DNA of 44,008 nucleotides. It comes from Ruminococcus sp. UBA3665 (GTDB lineage Bacteria; Bacillota; Clostridia; Oscillospirales; Ruminococcaceae). Location: positions 1-44,008 of the forward strand of contig DFJS01000046.1 of assembly GCA_002373165.1 (NCBI GenBank), written 5' to 3'. The position numbers and the translations under genes are program-made. Shown here in pieces: positions 16,198 to 24,457 of the stretch. The notes under the pieces are model-generated. The model worked only from the letters and a program-made list of their open reading frames with translations. It had not been told where the DNA came from and searched no databases. Positions within the stretch are counted from its first letter, which is position 1. Each line of letters begins with the position of its first letter.

Positions 16198-17736
16198 TTA
16201 GCTGATAATAGGAATCAGCAGCATAGTCTGTTCGGAAAGCTGTTCCTGAGAGAGGTCATTTTCTTCCAGAATGGCATTGACACTGGTATGACAGCGTTTA
16301 GCAATTTCCCAGACAGATTCCTGTTCTTTGCCGAAATAGAGCCGGAGTGCAAAATGGTCTGAAAATTTTTCGTTTTCCTGTACAGAAATATCAGAGATGA
16401 CACTGGTTTCTGTACAGTGGATGACAGTCCCTTCCATGCGCAGTTCTGTTTTAAGGGAGACTTCGGCAGAACCGGAGAGCGTATAGGAACAGTTTTCAGC
16501 AAATGCACGGATCTGGATTCTGTCGATAGGAGTTAAATCCTGTACGGAGAATTTATGTTCAAAAGGCTCTTCTTTTTCGAGGAGCCGGGGCATTCCGGAA
16601 CTTTCCCGGACGAGTACGTAACAGCACAGCATACCGCTGACACAGATAGAAGCAGATTCCATTGCAGCAGTCAGATTTTTAATTTCGCACCAGGCATCAT
16701 AAACGCAGTCCAGCTCGCAGTCAGGGCAGCTTAATTTTGTGCCGCACACCAGCATTTCAGAAAACGGAACGGGTGCACTGCTTGTCAGAAGGCTGAAATT
16801 CTGGACAGTACAGGGATGTTCTGTAGAAAACGCATCACAGACAAGCGATTCTGTTGCCATTCGGACAGCCGTACAGGAAAGTTTGAGTTCTGCCTCACAG
16901 CGCAGCATATGAATATCGCCGTTTTCGTCAGTAACGGGTTTAAGATCGCAGGAAACAACAGTGCAGAGCACCTGACAGAAATCCTGTTCTTCCACGCCGT
17001 CCAGTTCTGTCACCTGACTGTAAGGAATCCGGAAGGTCATAGATTCCAGACTGCCGTCTCCGTCTTTTTCGCAGGCATAGAGAATCTGAATTTGCAGACT
17101 GCCCTGTGCCATTAATTTTCCGGAGATCAGCTTGTGACTCTGTTCAACAGGAACGGCCTCACAGCGGACAACCTGAAGCAGTGGCGGTTTGGAGCTGCCA
17201 AGTTCCAGTTCTTCGGATAAAATAACATGACTGCTGTGCTGCATTCGCTTTGCCTGATACGGGAGCGGTTTTTTGCGCAGCTGCATATTTTTTCCGAAGA
17301 TATCAGAAAGCACCTGCTGCTGCCGGACAGAAGCCGTCCGCAGGCGGATTGTCACAGCACCGCGGACATCCAGTCTTCTTCGGCTGACGGCACGGCAGTT
17401 GACATAATCCGTTACGGGAAGAAGTTCCAGGATGATCGTTTCACCGGGAGGGAGTTCAGCCGTCCGGGAAAAATGCAGTGTCTGGGTGACACACTGGAGC
17501 ATATGACTGTTTTCGCTGCAATAGAGAATTCTGATTTCAGCGGCGAGTTCATAGGATAATCTGTTATCACTGACGGATTCGCTGACAACAGAGGGAGTAA
17601 CAAAGCATTTGATTAATTTGCATACATCGGGATAATAGTCCGGAAGCACGTAATCCAGCTCGACGCTTTGTTCCTGTGTGGCAGTACCGGAAGGTTCGGC
17701 AGCTGAGATAACGGTTTGATTCATTCGCAGTTCCAT
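16198..17736 (-). CDS. sipL: SipL-like spore coat morphogenetic protein (DUF3794 repeats plus LysM)
   Basis: This 512-residue protein has the architecture of Clostridioides difficile SipL: repeated DUF3794 segments (one near residues 40-140, others about 170-290 and 320-440) and a C-terminal LysM domain (ESVWEIAKRCHTSVNAILEEN to LLIPIIS). SipL binds SpoIVA through LysM and localises it to the forespore, taking the place of Bacillus SpoVID. The adjacent spoIVA strongly supports the call. Two starts are possible: ATG 17736 (MELRMNQTV), chosen because it is an ATG and gives a plausible N-terminus, or TTG 17745, which lies closer to the AAGGAGG. Confidence 0.87.
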   Translation of the reverse strand: MELRMNQTVISAAEPSGTATQEQSVELDYVLPDYYPDVCKLIKCFVTPSVVSESVSDNRLSYELAAEIRILYCSENSHMLQCVTQTLHFSRTAELPPGETIILELLPVTDYVNCRAVSRRRLDVRGAVTIRLRTASVRQQQVLSDIFGKNMQLRKKPLPYQAKRMQHSSHVILSEELELGSSKPPLLQVVRCEAVPVEQSHKLISGKLMAQGSLQIQILYACEKDGDGSLESMTFRIPYSQVTELDGVEEQDFCQVLCTVVSCDLKPVTDENGDIHMLRCEAELKLSCTAVRMATESLVCDAFSTEHPCTVQNFSLLTSSAPVPFSEMLVCGTKLSCPDCELDCVYDAWCEIKNLTAAMESASICVSGMLCCYVLVRESSGMPRLLEKEEPFEHKFSVQDLTPIDRIQIRAFAENCSYTLSGSAEVSLKTELRMEGTVIHCTETSVISDISVQENEKFSDHFALRLYFGKEQESVWEIAKRCHTSVNAILEENDLSQEQLSEQTMLLIPIIS

Positions 17737-17772
17737 AAAAAGCAACAGACCTCCTTGATTTCACTGTTACTG

Positions 17773-17802
17773 CATTGTATGCAGGGAATGTCCGCGGTAT
17801 GC
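17773..17802 (-). promoter_or_regulatory. Sigma-E-like sporulation promoter of sipL-spoIVA
   Basis: On the minus strand the -10 element CATACAATG (17773-17781) and the -35 element GCATACC (17796-17802) are separated by exactly 14 bp. This fits the Bacillus/Clostridium sigma-E consensus (KMATATT-N14-CATACAATT). Both downstream genes are sigma-E dependent in studied species. Confidence 0.75.
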
Positions 17803-17842
17803 CGTCGGGGAAATAAAAAAACCTGACATTGCAGACAAAGTA

Positions 17843-17871
17843 TTGACTTTTTTTGTTTTTTCTGCTATAAT
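17843..17871 (+). promoter_or_regulatory. Sigma-A promoter of the LRR-dockerin gene
   Basis: TTGACT (17843-17848), a 17-bp spacer and TATAAT (17866-17871) lie about 37 bp before ATG 17908. The promoter diverges from the sigma-E-like promoter. Confidence 0.75.
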
Positions 17872-17907
17872 CAGAATAGATTGAAAAAATCAGAAGGGAG
17901 TATTTTT

Positions 17908-19905
17908 ATGAACAGAAAGAAATTAGCAGCTTGTCTGATGTCGGCCTGCCTGCTGGGGGCAGCAGTTCCGGCACAGGGCATTCTGACCGCCAGTGCAGAA
18001 GAGTATGATTATCTGAATTACTGGAACAGCTGGATGTTTGATGAAAGCGGAAACTCTTATCAATGCATCAGGATTGGCGGATGTGATGAATCATTCAGCG
18101 GCGATCTTGTCATTCCGGATGAAATTGACGGTCTTCCTGTAGCGGGCATTTCCTATAGTGCATTTAAAAACTGTACCGGCCTGACTTCCGTTACAATTCC
18201 GGCGAGTGTAAAAGAAATCGGCGGCTATGCATTTGAAGGCTGTACCAATCTGACAGAATTGCATATTTCAGAAAACAATCCGTATTACAGTTTTGAAAAC
18301 GGCGCACTGTATGATAAGGAAAAAACAACGCTGAAACTGTATCTGAATAACAATCCGGCTTCGGAATTCACAGTGCCGGATACAGTTACAACCATTGCAG
18401 GATGGGCATTTGAGGGCAGTAAGAATCTGACCTCTGTGACGATTCCGGAAAGCGTAGAAGTCATTGCTATTTATGCATTTGACAAATGCCCGAATCTGAC
18501 GGAATTAAATATTTCAGAAAACAATGCCAGTTACTGTTTCGAGAACGGCGCATTGTATAATAAAGAAAAAACAGCTCTGAAACAGTATTTTGCGAACAAT
18601 CCGGCATCAGAATTTGTCATTCCGGAAACCGTGACAGAAATATCGGGTCTTGCATTTGAGGATGCTGTTAATCTGACAGCTGTTTCTGTTCCGGAGAGTG
18701 TAGAATATATTGGCAGCTGGGCATTTAAAGGCTGTACGGGGCTGACTTCTATCGAACTTCCGTCAAGCATGGAATATCTGGGAGCAGGTGCATTTTATCA
18801 TTGTGAAAGCCTGACCTCCGCGGTGCTTCCTGAAAATCTGAATTATCTGAATTATCAGACATTTGCGGAATGCCCTTCACTGACATCGGTCACACTGCCG
18901 GGCAGTCTGCTGTATATTGGCCGCAGTGCATTTGAAAACTGTTCTGCATTGGAATCTGTCAGTATGCCGGCAAGCACTGCATATCTGATGGAAAGTGCCT
19001 TTGCAGGCTGCACCAATCTGAATTCTGTAGATCTTTCAGAAAATTTGAATTTTATCGATCTTTATGCGTTTGAAGGCTGTACTTCCCTGAAATCCATTAA
19101 GATTCCGGACAGTGTGGACACGATTTTTAGCGAAGCATTTTCCAACTGTTCTTCTCTGGAATCTATCGTCATTCCGGAGGGTGTGTCTGCAATTTATGAC
19201 GGAGCATTTTCCGGCTGCACATCGCTGACATCCGTCACTCTGCCGGAGAGCATCACCTGGATTGGCAAACGTGCCTTTGATTATTGTGAGAGCCTGCTGT
19301 CCGTTGCAATTCCGGATAAAGTATCTTTTATCGGCTACAATGCATTTGATCACTGCACCAGCCTGACAGAAATGCATATTTCTGAGAATAATCATTATTA
19401 TGCCAGCGAAAACGGCGCACTGTTCAACAAGAGCAAGACCACACTGAAACAATATTTCATGGGGAACACTGCCGAAGAATACACTGTTCCGGATACGGTA
19501 ACCAGAATCGGCGGCGAAGCTTTCATGCTGTGCGATGCTTTGAAGTCAGTTACAATTCCGGAAACGGTTACGGATATTTCTTACAGTGCATTTTATGATG
19601 TTCCTGTCGTGCTGTACGGCTATGAGGATACCGAGGCGCAGTATTATGCAAAAGATTCAGGGCATGAATTTGTTTCTCTTGGCGCAGCACCGGAGAAAGA
19701 ATATATTCCGGGCGATGCCAGCGGCGATAATAAAATAAATATTCTGGATGTTATTCTTGTAAACAAGGCAGTTCTGGGAAAAGAAGCTCTTTCAGATGCG
19801 CAGGTCAAAGCAGTTGATTTCAATCAGAACAGCAAGCCGGATTCGGAAGAATCTCTTACAATTCTGAAATATATTGTCGGACTTGTCACGAGTCTGACGG
19901 CATAA
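17908..19905 (+). CDS. Secreted BspA-type LRR protein with C-terminal dockerin
   Basis: A 665-residue secreted protein. I chose ATG 17908 behind AAGGGAG, which gives a signal peptide MNRKKLAACLMSACLLGAAV with cleavage near ASAEE. About 20 LRR_5 units follow (residues 60-580), with three copies of the ISENNxxYxxENGALYxKEKT insert. Residues about 600-665 form a type I dockerin: two calcium-loop repeats, GDASGDNKINILDVILVNKAV and VDFNQNSKPDSEESLTILKYI. Dockerins bind cohesins on scaffoldins, so this protein probably docks to an extracellular complex instead of the membrane. No enzyme domain is present, so adhesion or substrate contact is a likely role (inference). Confidence 0.92.
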   Translation: MNRKKLAACLMSACLLGAAVPAQGILTASAEEYDYLNYWNSWMFDESGNSYQCIRIGGCDESFSGDLVIPDEIDGLPVAGISYSAFKNCTGLTSVTIPASVKEIGGYAFEGCTNLTELHISENNPYYSFENGALYDKEKTTLKLYLNNNPASEFTVPDTVTTIAGWAFEGSKNLTSVTIPESVEVIAIYAFDKCPNLTELNISENNASYCFENGALYNKEKTALKQYFANNPASEFVIPETVTEISGLAFEDAVNLTAVSVPESVEYIGSWAFKGCTGLTSIELPSSMEYLGAGAFYHCESLTSAVLPENLNYLNYQTFAECPSLTSVTLPGSLLYIGRSAFENCSALESVSMPASTAYLMESAFAGCTNLNSVDLSENLNFIDLYAFEGCTSLKSIKIPDSVDTIFSEAFSNCSSLESIVIPEGVSAIYDGAFSGCTSLTSVTLPESITWIGKRAFDYCESLLSVAIPDKVSFIGYNAFDHCTSLTEMHISENNHYYASENGALFNKSKTTLKQYFMGNTAEEYTVPDTVTRIGGEAFMLCDALKSVTIPETVTDISYSAFYDVPVVLYGYEDTEAQYYAKDSGHEFVSLGAAPEKEYIPGDASGDNKINILDVILVNKAVLGKEALSDAQVKAVDFNQNSKPDSEESLTILKYIVGLVTSLTA

Positions 19906-19917
19906 GAGCATATCAAA

Positions 19918-19960
19918 AAAATCCGCTTCTGACTTTTCAGGTCACTGGCGGATTTTCTCT
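19918..19960 (+). terminator. Terminator after the LRR-dockerin gene
   Basis: AAATCCGC (19919-19926) and GCGGATTT (19948-19955) form a stem ending in a T-rich stretch. The promoter of the next gene starts right at its end. Confidence 0.7.
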
Positions 19961-19988
19961 TGCAATTTTTTCAGGGATATGCTATAAT
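19960..19988 (+). promoter_or_regulatory. Sigma-A promoter of metY
   Basis: TTGCAA (19960-19965), a 17-bp spacer and TATAAT (19983-19988) are followed by a leader of about 35 nt. That is too short for a SAM riboswitch. Confidence 0.7.
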
Positions 19989-20026
19989 AGAATTATCAAA
20001 ATTTATTCCGGAAAGGATTGTTTTTT

Positions 20027-21289
20027 ATGAAGATTGAAACCAAATGCCTGCACGAAGGCTATCAGCGCAAAAACGGAGATCCCGGCGCACTGCCGATTGT
20101 GCAGAGCACGACTTATGTATTTGATTCTACCCAGCATATTGCCGATTTATTTGATATGCCGACAGAGTGCATGTATTCCCGGTTTGCGAATCCTACTGTA
20201 GATGCCGTAGAAAAGAAAATTGCAGCTCTGGAAGGCGGCGCAGCAGCAATGTGTACCACCAGCGGCCAGGCGGCCTCTCTGCTGTCAGTGCTGAATCTGT
20301 GCAGTGCAGGGGACAGCATTCTTGCAGTCAGCTCGCTGTACGGCGGAACGATTAATTTATTTGCCGTATCGCTGAAAAAATTAGGCATCAAGTGTATTTT
20401 TGTAGATCCGGAAGCTTCTGAAGAAGAGCTTCAGAATGCACTGGAAGAGAACACAAAGCTTGTGTTCGGAGAAACACTGGCGAATCCTGCGCTGAATGTA
20501 TTTGATATTGAAAAATTTGCAAATTTCGCGCACCGGAACAAAATTCCGCTGATTGTGGATAATACATTTCCGACACCGATTCTGTGCCGTCCGATTGAAT
20601 TTGGTGCAGATATTGTCATTCATTCCACGACAAAATATATGGACGGCCATGCCTTGCAGGGCGGCGGAGTGATTGTAGATTCCGGCAAATTCGACTGGAC
20701 AAGCGGCAAGTTCCCGGAATTCACAGAACCGGACGAGAGCTATCATGGTGTAGTGTATTCTGAAACGTTCGGAAATATTGCCTATATTATCAAGGCAAGA
20801 ATGCAGCTGATGCGTGATTTTGGCTGTTATCCGGCAGCGCACTCGGCATTTCTGCTGAATCTGGGGCTGGAAACGCTTGCCGTGCGCATGGAAAGATACT
20901 GCAAAAACGCAATGACAGTAGCGGAATTTCTGAATCAGAACGAGAATGTAGAATCTGTCAGCTATCCGGGACTGGAAGGCGATAAATATTACGAAAGAGC
21001 GAAGAAATATCTTCCGGACGGATGCAGCGGAGTCATTTCGTTTGTAATCAAAGGCGGCAGGGAACGTGCGACAAAATTCATGGATGCGTTAAAGCTTGCT
21101 TCCCGCGAAGTGCATGTAGCGGATATCCGTACCTGTGTACTGCATCCGGCGAGCATGACACATCGTCAGCTGACGGACGAACAGCTGACAGCCGCAGGAA
21201 TCAATGCCGGACTGATTCGCTTGTCGGTTGGTCTGGAAAATGCAGAAGATATTCTGGAAGATCTGAAACAGGCATTTGCGAATTCCTGA
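20027..21289 (+). CDS. metY: O-acetylhomoserine sulfhydrylase (MetY-type)
   Basis: A PLP enzyme of the Cys/Met metabolism family. It joins O-acetylhomoserine with sulfide to give homocysteine in methionine synthesis. The 420 residues match MetY, which is longer than cystathionine gamma-synthase. The PLP lysine lies in IHSTTKYMDGH, with the supporting motif YSRFANPTVDAVEKKIAALEGG near residue 45. The region FPEFTEPDESYHGVVY is characteristic of MetY. I chose ATG 20027 (MKIETKCLHEGY) behind GGAAAGGA; the frame opens slightly earlier at a TTG at 20018. It stands alone behind its own promoter. A related lyase activity cannot be excluded by sequence. Confidence 0.92.
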   Translation: MKIETKCLHEGYQRKNGDPGALPIVQSTTYVFDSTQHIADLFDMPTECMYSRFANPTVDAVEKKIAALEGGAAAMCTTSGQAASLLSVLNLCSAGDSILAVSSLYGGTINLFAVSLKKLGIKCIFVDPEASEEELQNALEENTKLVFGETLANPALNVFDIEKFANFAHRNKIPLIVDNTFPTPILCRPIEFGADIVIHSTTKYMDGHALQGGGVIVDSGKFDWTSGKFPEFTEPDESYHGVVYSETFGNIAYIIKARMQLMRDFGCYPAAHSAFLLNLGLETLAVRMERYCKNAMTVAEFLNQNENVESVSYPGLEGDKYYERAKKYLPDGCSGVISFVIKGGRERATKFMDALKLASREVHVADIRTCVLHPASMTHRQLTDEQLTAAGINAGLIRLSVGLENAEDILEDLKQAFANS

Positions 21290-21300
21290 AATGTTAAATC

Positions 21301-21350
21301 ATCCCCTGCCGACAGGCGGGGGATAAAATATAAAATCCGGCAGGAGGGAT
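21301..21350 (+). promoter_or_regulatory. Hairpin in the leader of the 21358 gene, possible translational switch
   Basis: ATCCCCTGCC (21301-21310) and GGCGGGGGAT (21315-21324) form a 10-bp stem with loop GACA but without a following T-tract. The same left arm could also pair with CGGCAGGAGGGAT (21338-21350), which contains the ribosome binding site. It may terminate or process the metY transcript, or control the next gene. Confidence 0.4.
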
Positions 21351-21357
21351 TATTTCT

Positions 21358-21972
21358 ATGCAGATGGCAGTACTGGAAACGCAGAAAGCAGAGCAGAATC
21401 AGATGGATTTTCAGTTTTCCAGAGTAGAAGCATCGGGAATGATAGAATCGTTTGATGTTTCTGAGACCGGCCGGATTGCATCCTGCATCAGTCCAAGTTC
21501 GATGAATCTTAATATTTATGATCAGTACGGCAGTTATGATTTTACAATTTATACTGACATCACGCGGAGAGATGCAGTTCTGCACTGGGAAGAAGATACC
21601 CTGCTGATTTATTTATATTATTCAGGAATTTCAGGAGAAGAGTATCATCTTGTTCGTGTGAACGGCTATGAAGAGTATGAAATTTTCACCTGTCCTGCAA
21701 ATGCACAGACGGAAAAATTCTGGAGCACACTGGAAAAGCATACTTCGGAACAAATTACAGAAAACGGACGGTATTATCTGGAATATGGAAATCTGCGCTG
21801 TGAAGATAAACAGAATCAGAAAGATTATGCCGTAACAGAGAACACTTCATTCCGGCCGTGGCAGCTTCTGAGTATTCCGATTTTAGCAGCTATCATCTGG
21901 TTCAGATATCTGCGGAAGCCCGTCAGGGAATGGGAAGCAGAACAAGACCGGCATAAGACAGAGAAAATCTGA
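21358..21972 (+). CDS. Unknown protein with one C-terminal membrane segment
   Basis: I do not recognise this 204-residue protein. It starts at ATG 21358, 9 nt after CAGGAGGGA. Residues 1-165 look like a soluble beta-rich domain with repeated short strands and aromatic residues, possibly a small beta-propeller or PepSY-like fold. One membrane segment follows at about 173-187 (LLSIPILAAIIWFRYL) and then a charged tail. No signal peptide is visible, so the N-terminal domain is either cytoplasmic or exported by a C-in topology. It is followed by a strong terminator shared with spoIID. Confidence 0.75.
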   Translation: MQMAVLETQKAEQNQMDFQFSRVEASGMIESFDVSETGRIASCISPSSMNLNIYDQYGSYDFTIYTDITRRDAVLHWEEDTLLIYLYYSGISGEEYHLVRVNGYEEYEIFTCPANAQTEKFWSTLEKHTSEQITENGRYYLEYGNLRCEDKQNQKDYAVTENTSFRPWQLLSIPILAAIIWFRYLRKPVREWEAEQDRHKTEKI

Positions 21973-21996
21973 CAGAGATAGTTCTGTCAGATTTTT
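21967..21996 (+). terminator. Terminator after the 21358 gene
   Basis: ATCTGACAGA and TTCTGTCAGAT form a 10-bp stem with a short loop, followed by TTTTTTT. It overlaps the 3' end of the convergent spoIID gene. Confidence 0.88.
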
Positions 21997-22979
21997 TTAA
22001 TTTCAGTATTAGGGTAATAATAAGCGAGGATTTGCCGGTAATCGGCCCCCTTGGCGGCCATTGCATTTGCGCCGTACTGACTCATGCCGACATCGTGGCC
22101 GTAGCCGTGAGTTGTAAAGACAAATTTCTGATCTTGATAGCGGACAGTAAAGACAGCCGAGCGCAGACCGAAAATTGTCCGGAGTTCCTGACCTGTAAAA
22201 ATGCTGGTTCCGGCCGCGATTTGCAGGACAGTCCCGGCATCGGAGCACAGCGGTTCGCCGAACCAGTGTTCCGTATCTGTTCCGAGAAAAAGCCCTTCTC
22301 TGGAGGCAGTCAGCATAGTTTTGACTTCATCCGGCGTGAAAGAAACAGACTGTTCAAACTGCGGAGCGGATTTATCTTGACTGCTGTCAACAGATTGCAG
22401 ATAAGCAATTTCGCTGCCCCACACATTTTTGGCTGATTCGGTCATACCGCCGGACATTGCATGGAAGGCGGCAATAATCGGCTCGTCCTGATAGAAGATA
22501 ATTTCATGCAGAACAGCATCAACAGCCTGTGCTAATTTCTGATAATTTTCCTGAAACTGATCGCCAAATAATTTTTGCAGTTCTTCGGTAGTATAGAAAG
22601 CCTGGTATTGAGAAGCATCATCGGAGAAGTCTGCGCCTTTGAGTTCCGGGCGGCGGTCGGAGAGTTCTGCCTGACGTTCGGCGTAAGTATGTGCGGCGAC
22701 GGCCTGTGCTTTAAGAGCTTCCTGTTCAAAAGAGACGGGCATTTCCGCGCCGACTGCGCCGATCAGATAATCCCGAACGGGTACTTCCAGAATATCGCCG
22801 GAATCAGAATCGAGTACATGATAGCAGATTTCCTGTTCCGGAGGATTTGTTTCAGCAGTAACAGGCGGATTGCTTTCGGCAGAAATAGGCTGCTGCGGGG
22901 CGAGTAATTTTGCCGGAATAAGCGGCAGAGCTGTCAGAATCAGGCAAAGAAAAAGATAGCAAAAAAATTTTTTTTTCAT
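21987..22979 (-). CDS. spoIID: SpoIID-type peptidoglycan lytic transglycosylase
   Basis: In sporulation SpoIID cleaves peptidoglycan glycan strands to drive engulfment, working with SpoIIM and SpoIIP. The 330-residue protein has an N-terminal membrane anchor (FFCYLFLCLILTALPLIPAKL). The SpoIID/LytB domain contains the catalytic Glu79 (GAVGAEMPVSFEQEALKAQA), the block AFHAMSGGMTESAKNVWG and the C-terminal HGYGHDVGMSQYGANAMA. All core motifs are intact. It is a single gene facing away from citrate synthase 2. I could not find a convincing sigma-E promoter in the short divergent region. A LytB-type paralogue acting on vegetative wall is the alternative. Confidence 0.92.
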   Translation of the reverse strand: MKKKFFCYLFLCLILTALPLIPAKLLAPQQPISAESNPPVTAETNPPEQEICYHVLDSDSGDILEVPVRDYLIGAVGAEMPVSFEQEALKAQAVAAHTYAERQAELSDRRPELKGADFSDDASQYQAFYTTEELQKLFGDQFQENYQKLAQAVDAVLHEIIFYQDEPIIAAFHAMSGGMTESAKNVWGSEIAYLQSVDSSQDKSAPQFEQSVSFTPDEVKTMLTASREGLFLGTDTEHWFGEPLCSDAGTVLQIAAGTSIFTGQELRTIFGLRSAVFTVRYQDQKFVFTTHGYGHDVGMSQYGANAMAAKGADYRQILAYYYPNTEIKKI

Positions 22980-23029
22980 GGAATATCACTCCCGTAAGAT
23001 TTTAATTTTTTGCAGATAGGCTTCCCCTC

Positions 23030-23058
23030 TTGACTTGCTTTTGAAAAAATGATATAAT
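23030..23058 (+). promoter_or_regulatory. Sigma-A promoter of citrate synthase 2
   Basis: TTGACT (23030-23035), a 17-bp spacer and TATAAT (23053-23058) lie about 40 bp before ATG 23099. An AAGGAGG ribosome binding site lies between. Confidence 0.75.
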
Positions 23059-23098
23059 ATACTACAGATTATCAAAAAAATAAAAGGAGGCAGCATTC

Positions 23099-24457
23099 AT
23101 GAGCAAAATGTTTTCAAATGCTGATATTCAGAATTTATGCAGGGACTTACAGAAAAATTCCCAGATTGACCAGCAGCTGTATCACAAGTTTCACATCAAG
23201 CGCGGACTGCGCCGGAGTGACGGAACAGGTGTGCTTGCCGGCATTACGAATATCTGTAACGTTCATGGTTATGTAGTCAACGAGGGCGAAGTAGAAGCCA
23301 TTCCGGGTGAATTGATTTACCGGGGCTATGATATTTATGATTTAGTGCACAATGTCTCGAAAGAAAATCGCTATGGCTATGAAGAAACGGCGTATTTATT
23401 ATTATTTGGCAAACTGCCGACTGCCGATCAGCTGGAGGCCTTCCAGCATTATCTGTCAATGCAGCGGCCGCTGCCGTCGGGCTTTGTAGTAGATATGATG
23501 ATGAAGGCACCTTCCAAGAATATTATGAATAAACTGGCGCGTTCTATTTTGTCTTTATATTCTTATTATGATGCCGACTGCGAAAGCACCAGTCTGGAAG
23601 ACGAAATGAGAACGGCCATCAGTCTGATTGCCAAAATGCCGATTATCATGGTAAATGCATATCAGGTAAAACGCCGTCATTTCGATAACCAGACGTTGTA
23701 CATGCATCCCATTCGCCCGGAAGAACAGACAGCAGAAACGATTTTATCCATGCTGAGGCCTGACAGAGAATATACCAAAGAAGAAGCCCAGCTGCTGGAT
23801 TGTCTGCTGATGATTCATGCCGAACACGGCGGCGGCAATAACTCGACATTTACCTGCCGTGTGCTGACCTCTTCCGGAACAGATGCCTATTCGGCATATT
23901 CTTCGGCAGTCTGTGCCCTGAAAGGCCCCAAGCATGGCGGCGCGAATATCAAAGTTTCATCCATGCTGGAAGACTTCAAAGCCAATGTCAAGCACTGGGA
24001 AAATGAGGGCGAAGTAGCCGATCATATCCGGAAAGTACTCCGCAAAGAAGCCGGAGACGGCTCCGGCCTGATTTACGGCATGGGTCATGCAGTCTATACG
24101 CTTTCTGACCCCCGCGCCGTAATTCTGAAGAAAAAAGCGTTCAAGCTTGCCCAGGGCAAGGAAATCGAAGCAGAATTCCAGCTTCTGGATACAATTGAAA
24201 GATTAACGCCTGTCATCATGAAAGAAGAAAAAGGCACAGAAAAGACGTTCTGCGCCAATGTGGATATGTATTCCGGACTGGTTTACAGAATGCTCCGGAT
24301 TCCGGAAGAATTATATACGCCCTTGTTTGCAGTTTCCAGAATGGCCGGCTGGTCAGCGCACCGCATGGAAGAGCTGATGACCGGCGGAAGAATCATTCGT
24401 CCGGCATACAAAGCCATTCCCAAAAAGAGAAAATATATTCCTATTTCGGAAAGATGA
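23099..24457 (+). CDS. gltA: Citrate synthase, second copy
   Basis: A 452-residue paralogue of the gene at 117-1484, with the same extended N-terminus (KFHIKRGLRRSDGTGVLAGI) and intact active-site motifs: His240 in HAEHGGGNNSTF, GMGHAVYTLSDPRA and ANVDMYSG. The overlapping ATGA junction at 24454 couples it to a lipoprotein gene. The two copies are 21.6 kb apart, each behind its own promoter. This suggests an old duplication with divided expression or substrate use, citrate versus 2-methylcitrate synthesis (inference). Confidence 0.92.
   Translation: MSKMFSNADIQNLCRDLQKNSQIDQQLYHKFHIKRGLRRSDGTGVLAGITNICNVHGYVVNEGEVEAIPGELIYRGYDIYDLVHNVSKENRYGYEETAYLLLFGKLPTADQLEAFQHYLSMQRPLPSGFVVDMMMKAPSKNIMNKLARSILSLYSYYDADCESTSLEDEMRTAISLIAKMPIIMVNAYQVKRRHFDNQTLYMHPIRPEEQTAETILSMLRPDREYTKEEAQLLDCLLMIHAEHGGGNNSTFTCRVLTSSGTDAYSAYSSAVCALKGPKHGGANIKVSSMLEDFKANVKHWENEGEVADHIRKVLRKEAGDGSGLIYGMGHAVYTLSDPRAVILKKKAFKLAQGKEIEAEFQLLDTIERLTPVIMKEEKGTEKTFCANVDMYSGLVYRMLRIPEELYTPLFAVSRMAGWSAHRMEELMTGGRIIRPAYKAIPKKRKYIPISER

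Noticed and set aside
19906..20026. SAM riboswitch before metY
   Set aside because: The leader after the promoter is about 35 nt, without the four-way junction motifs.
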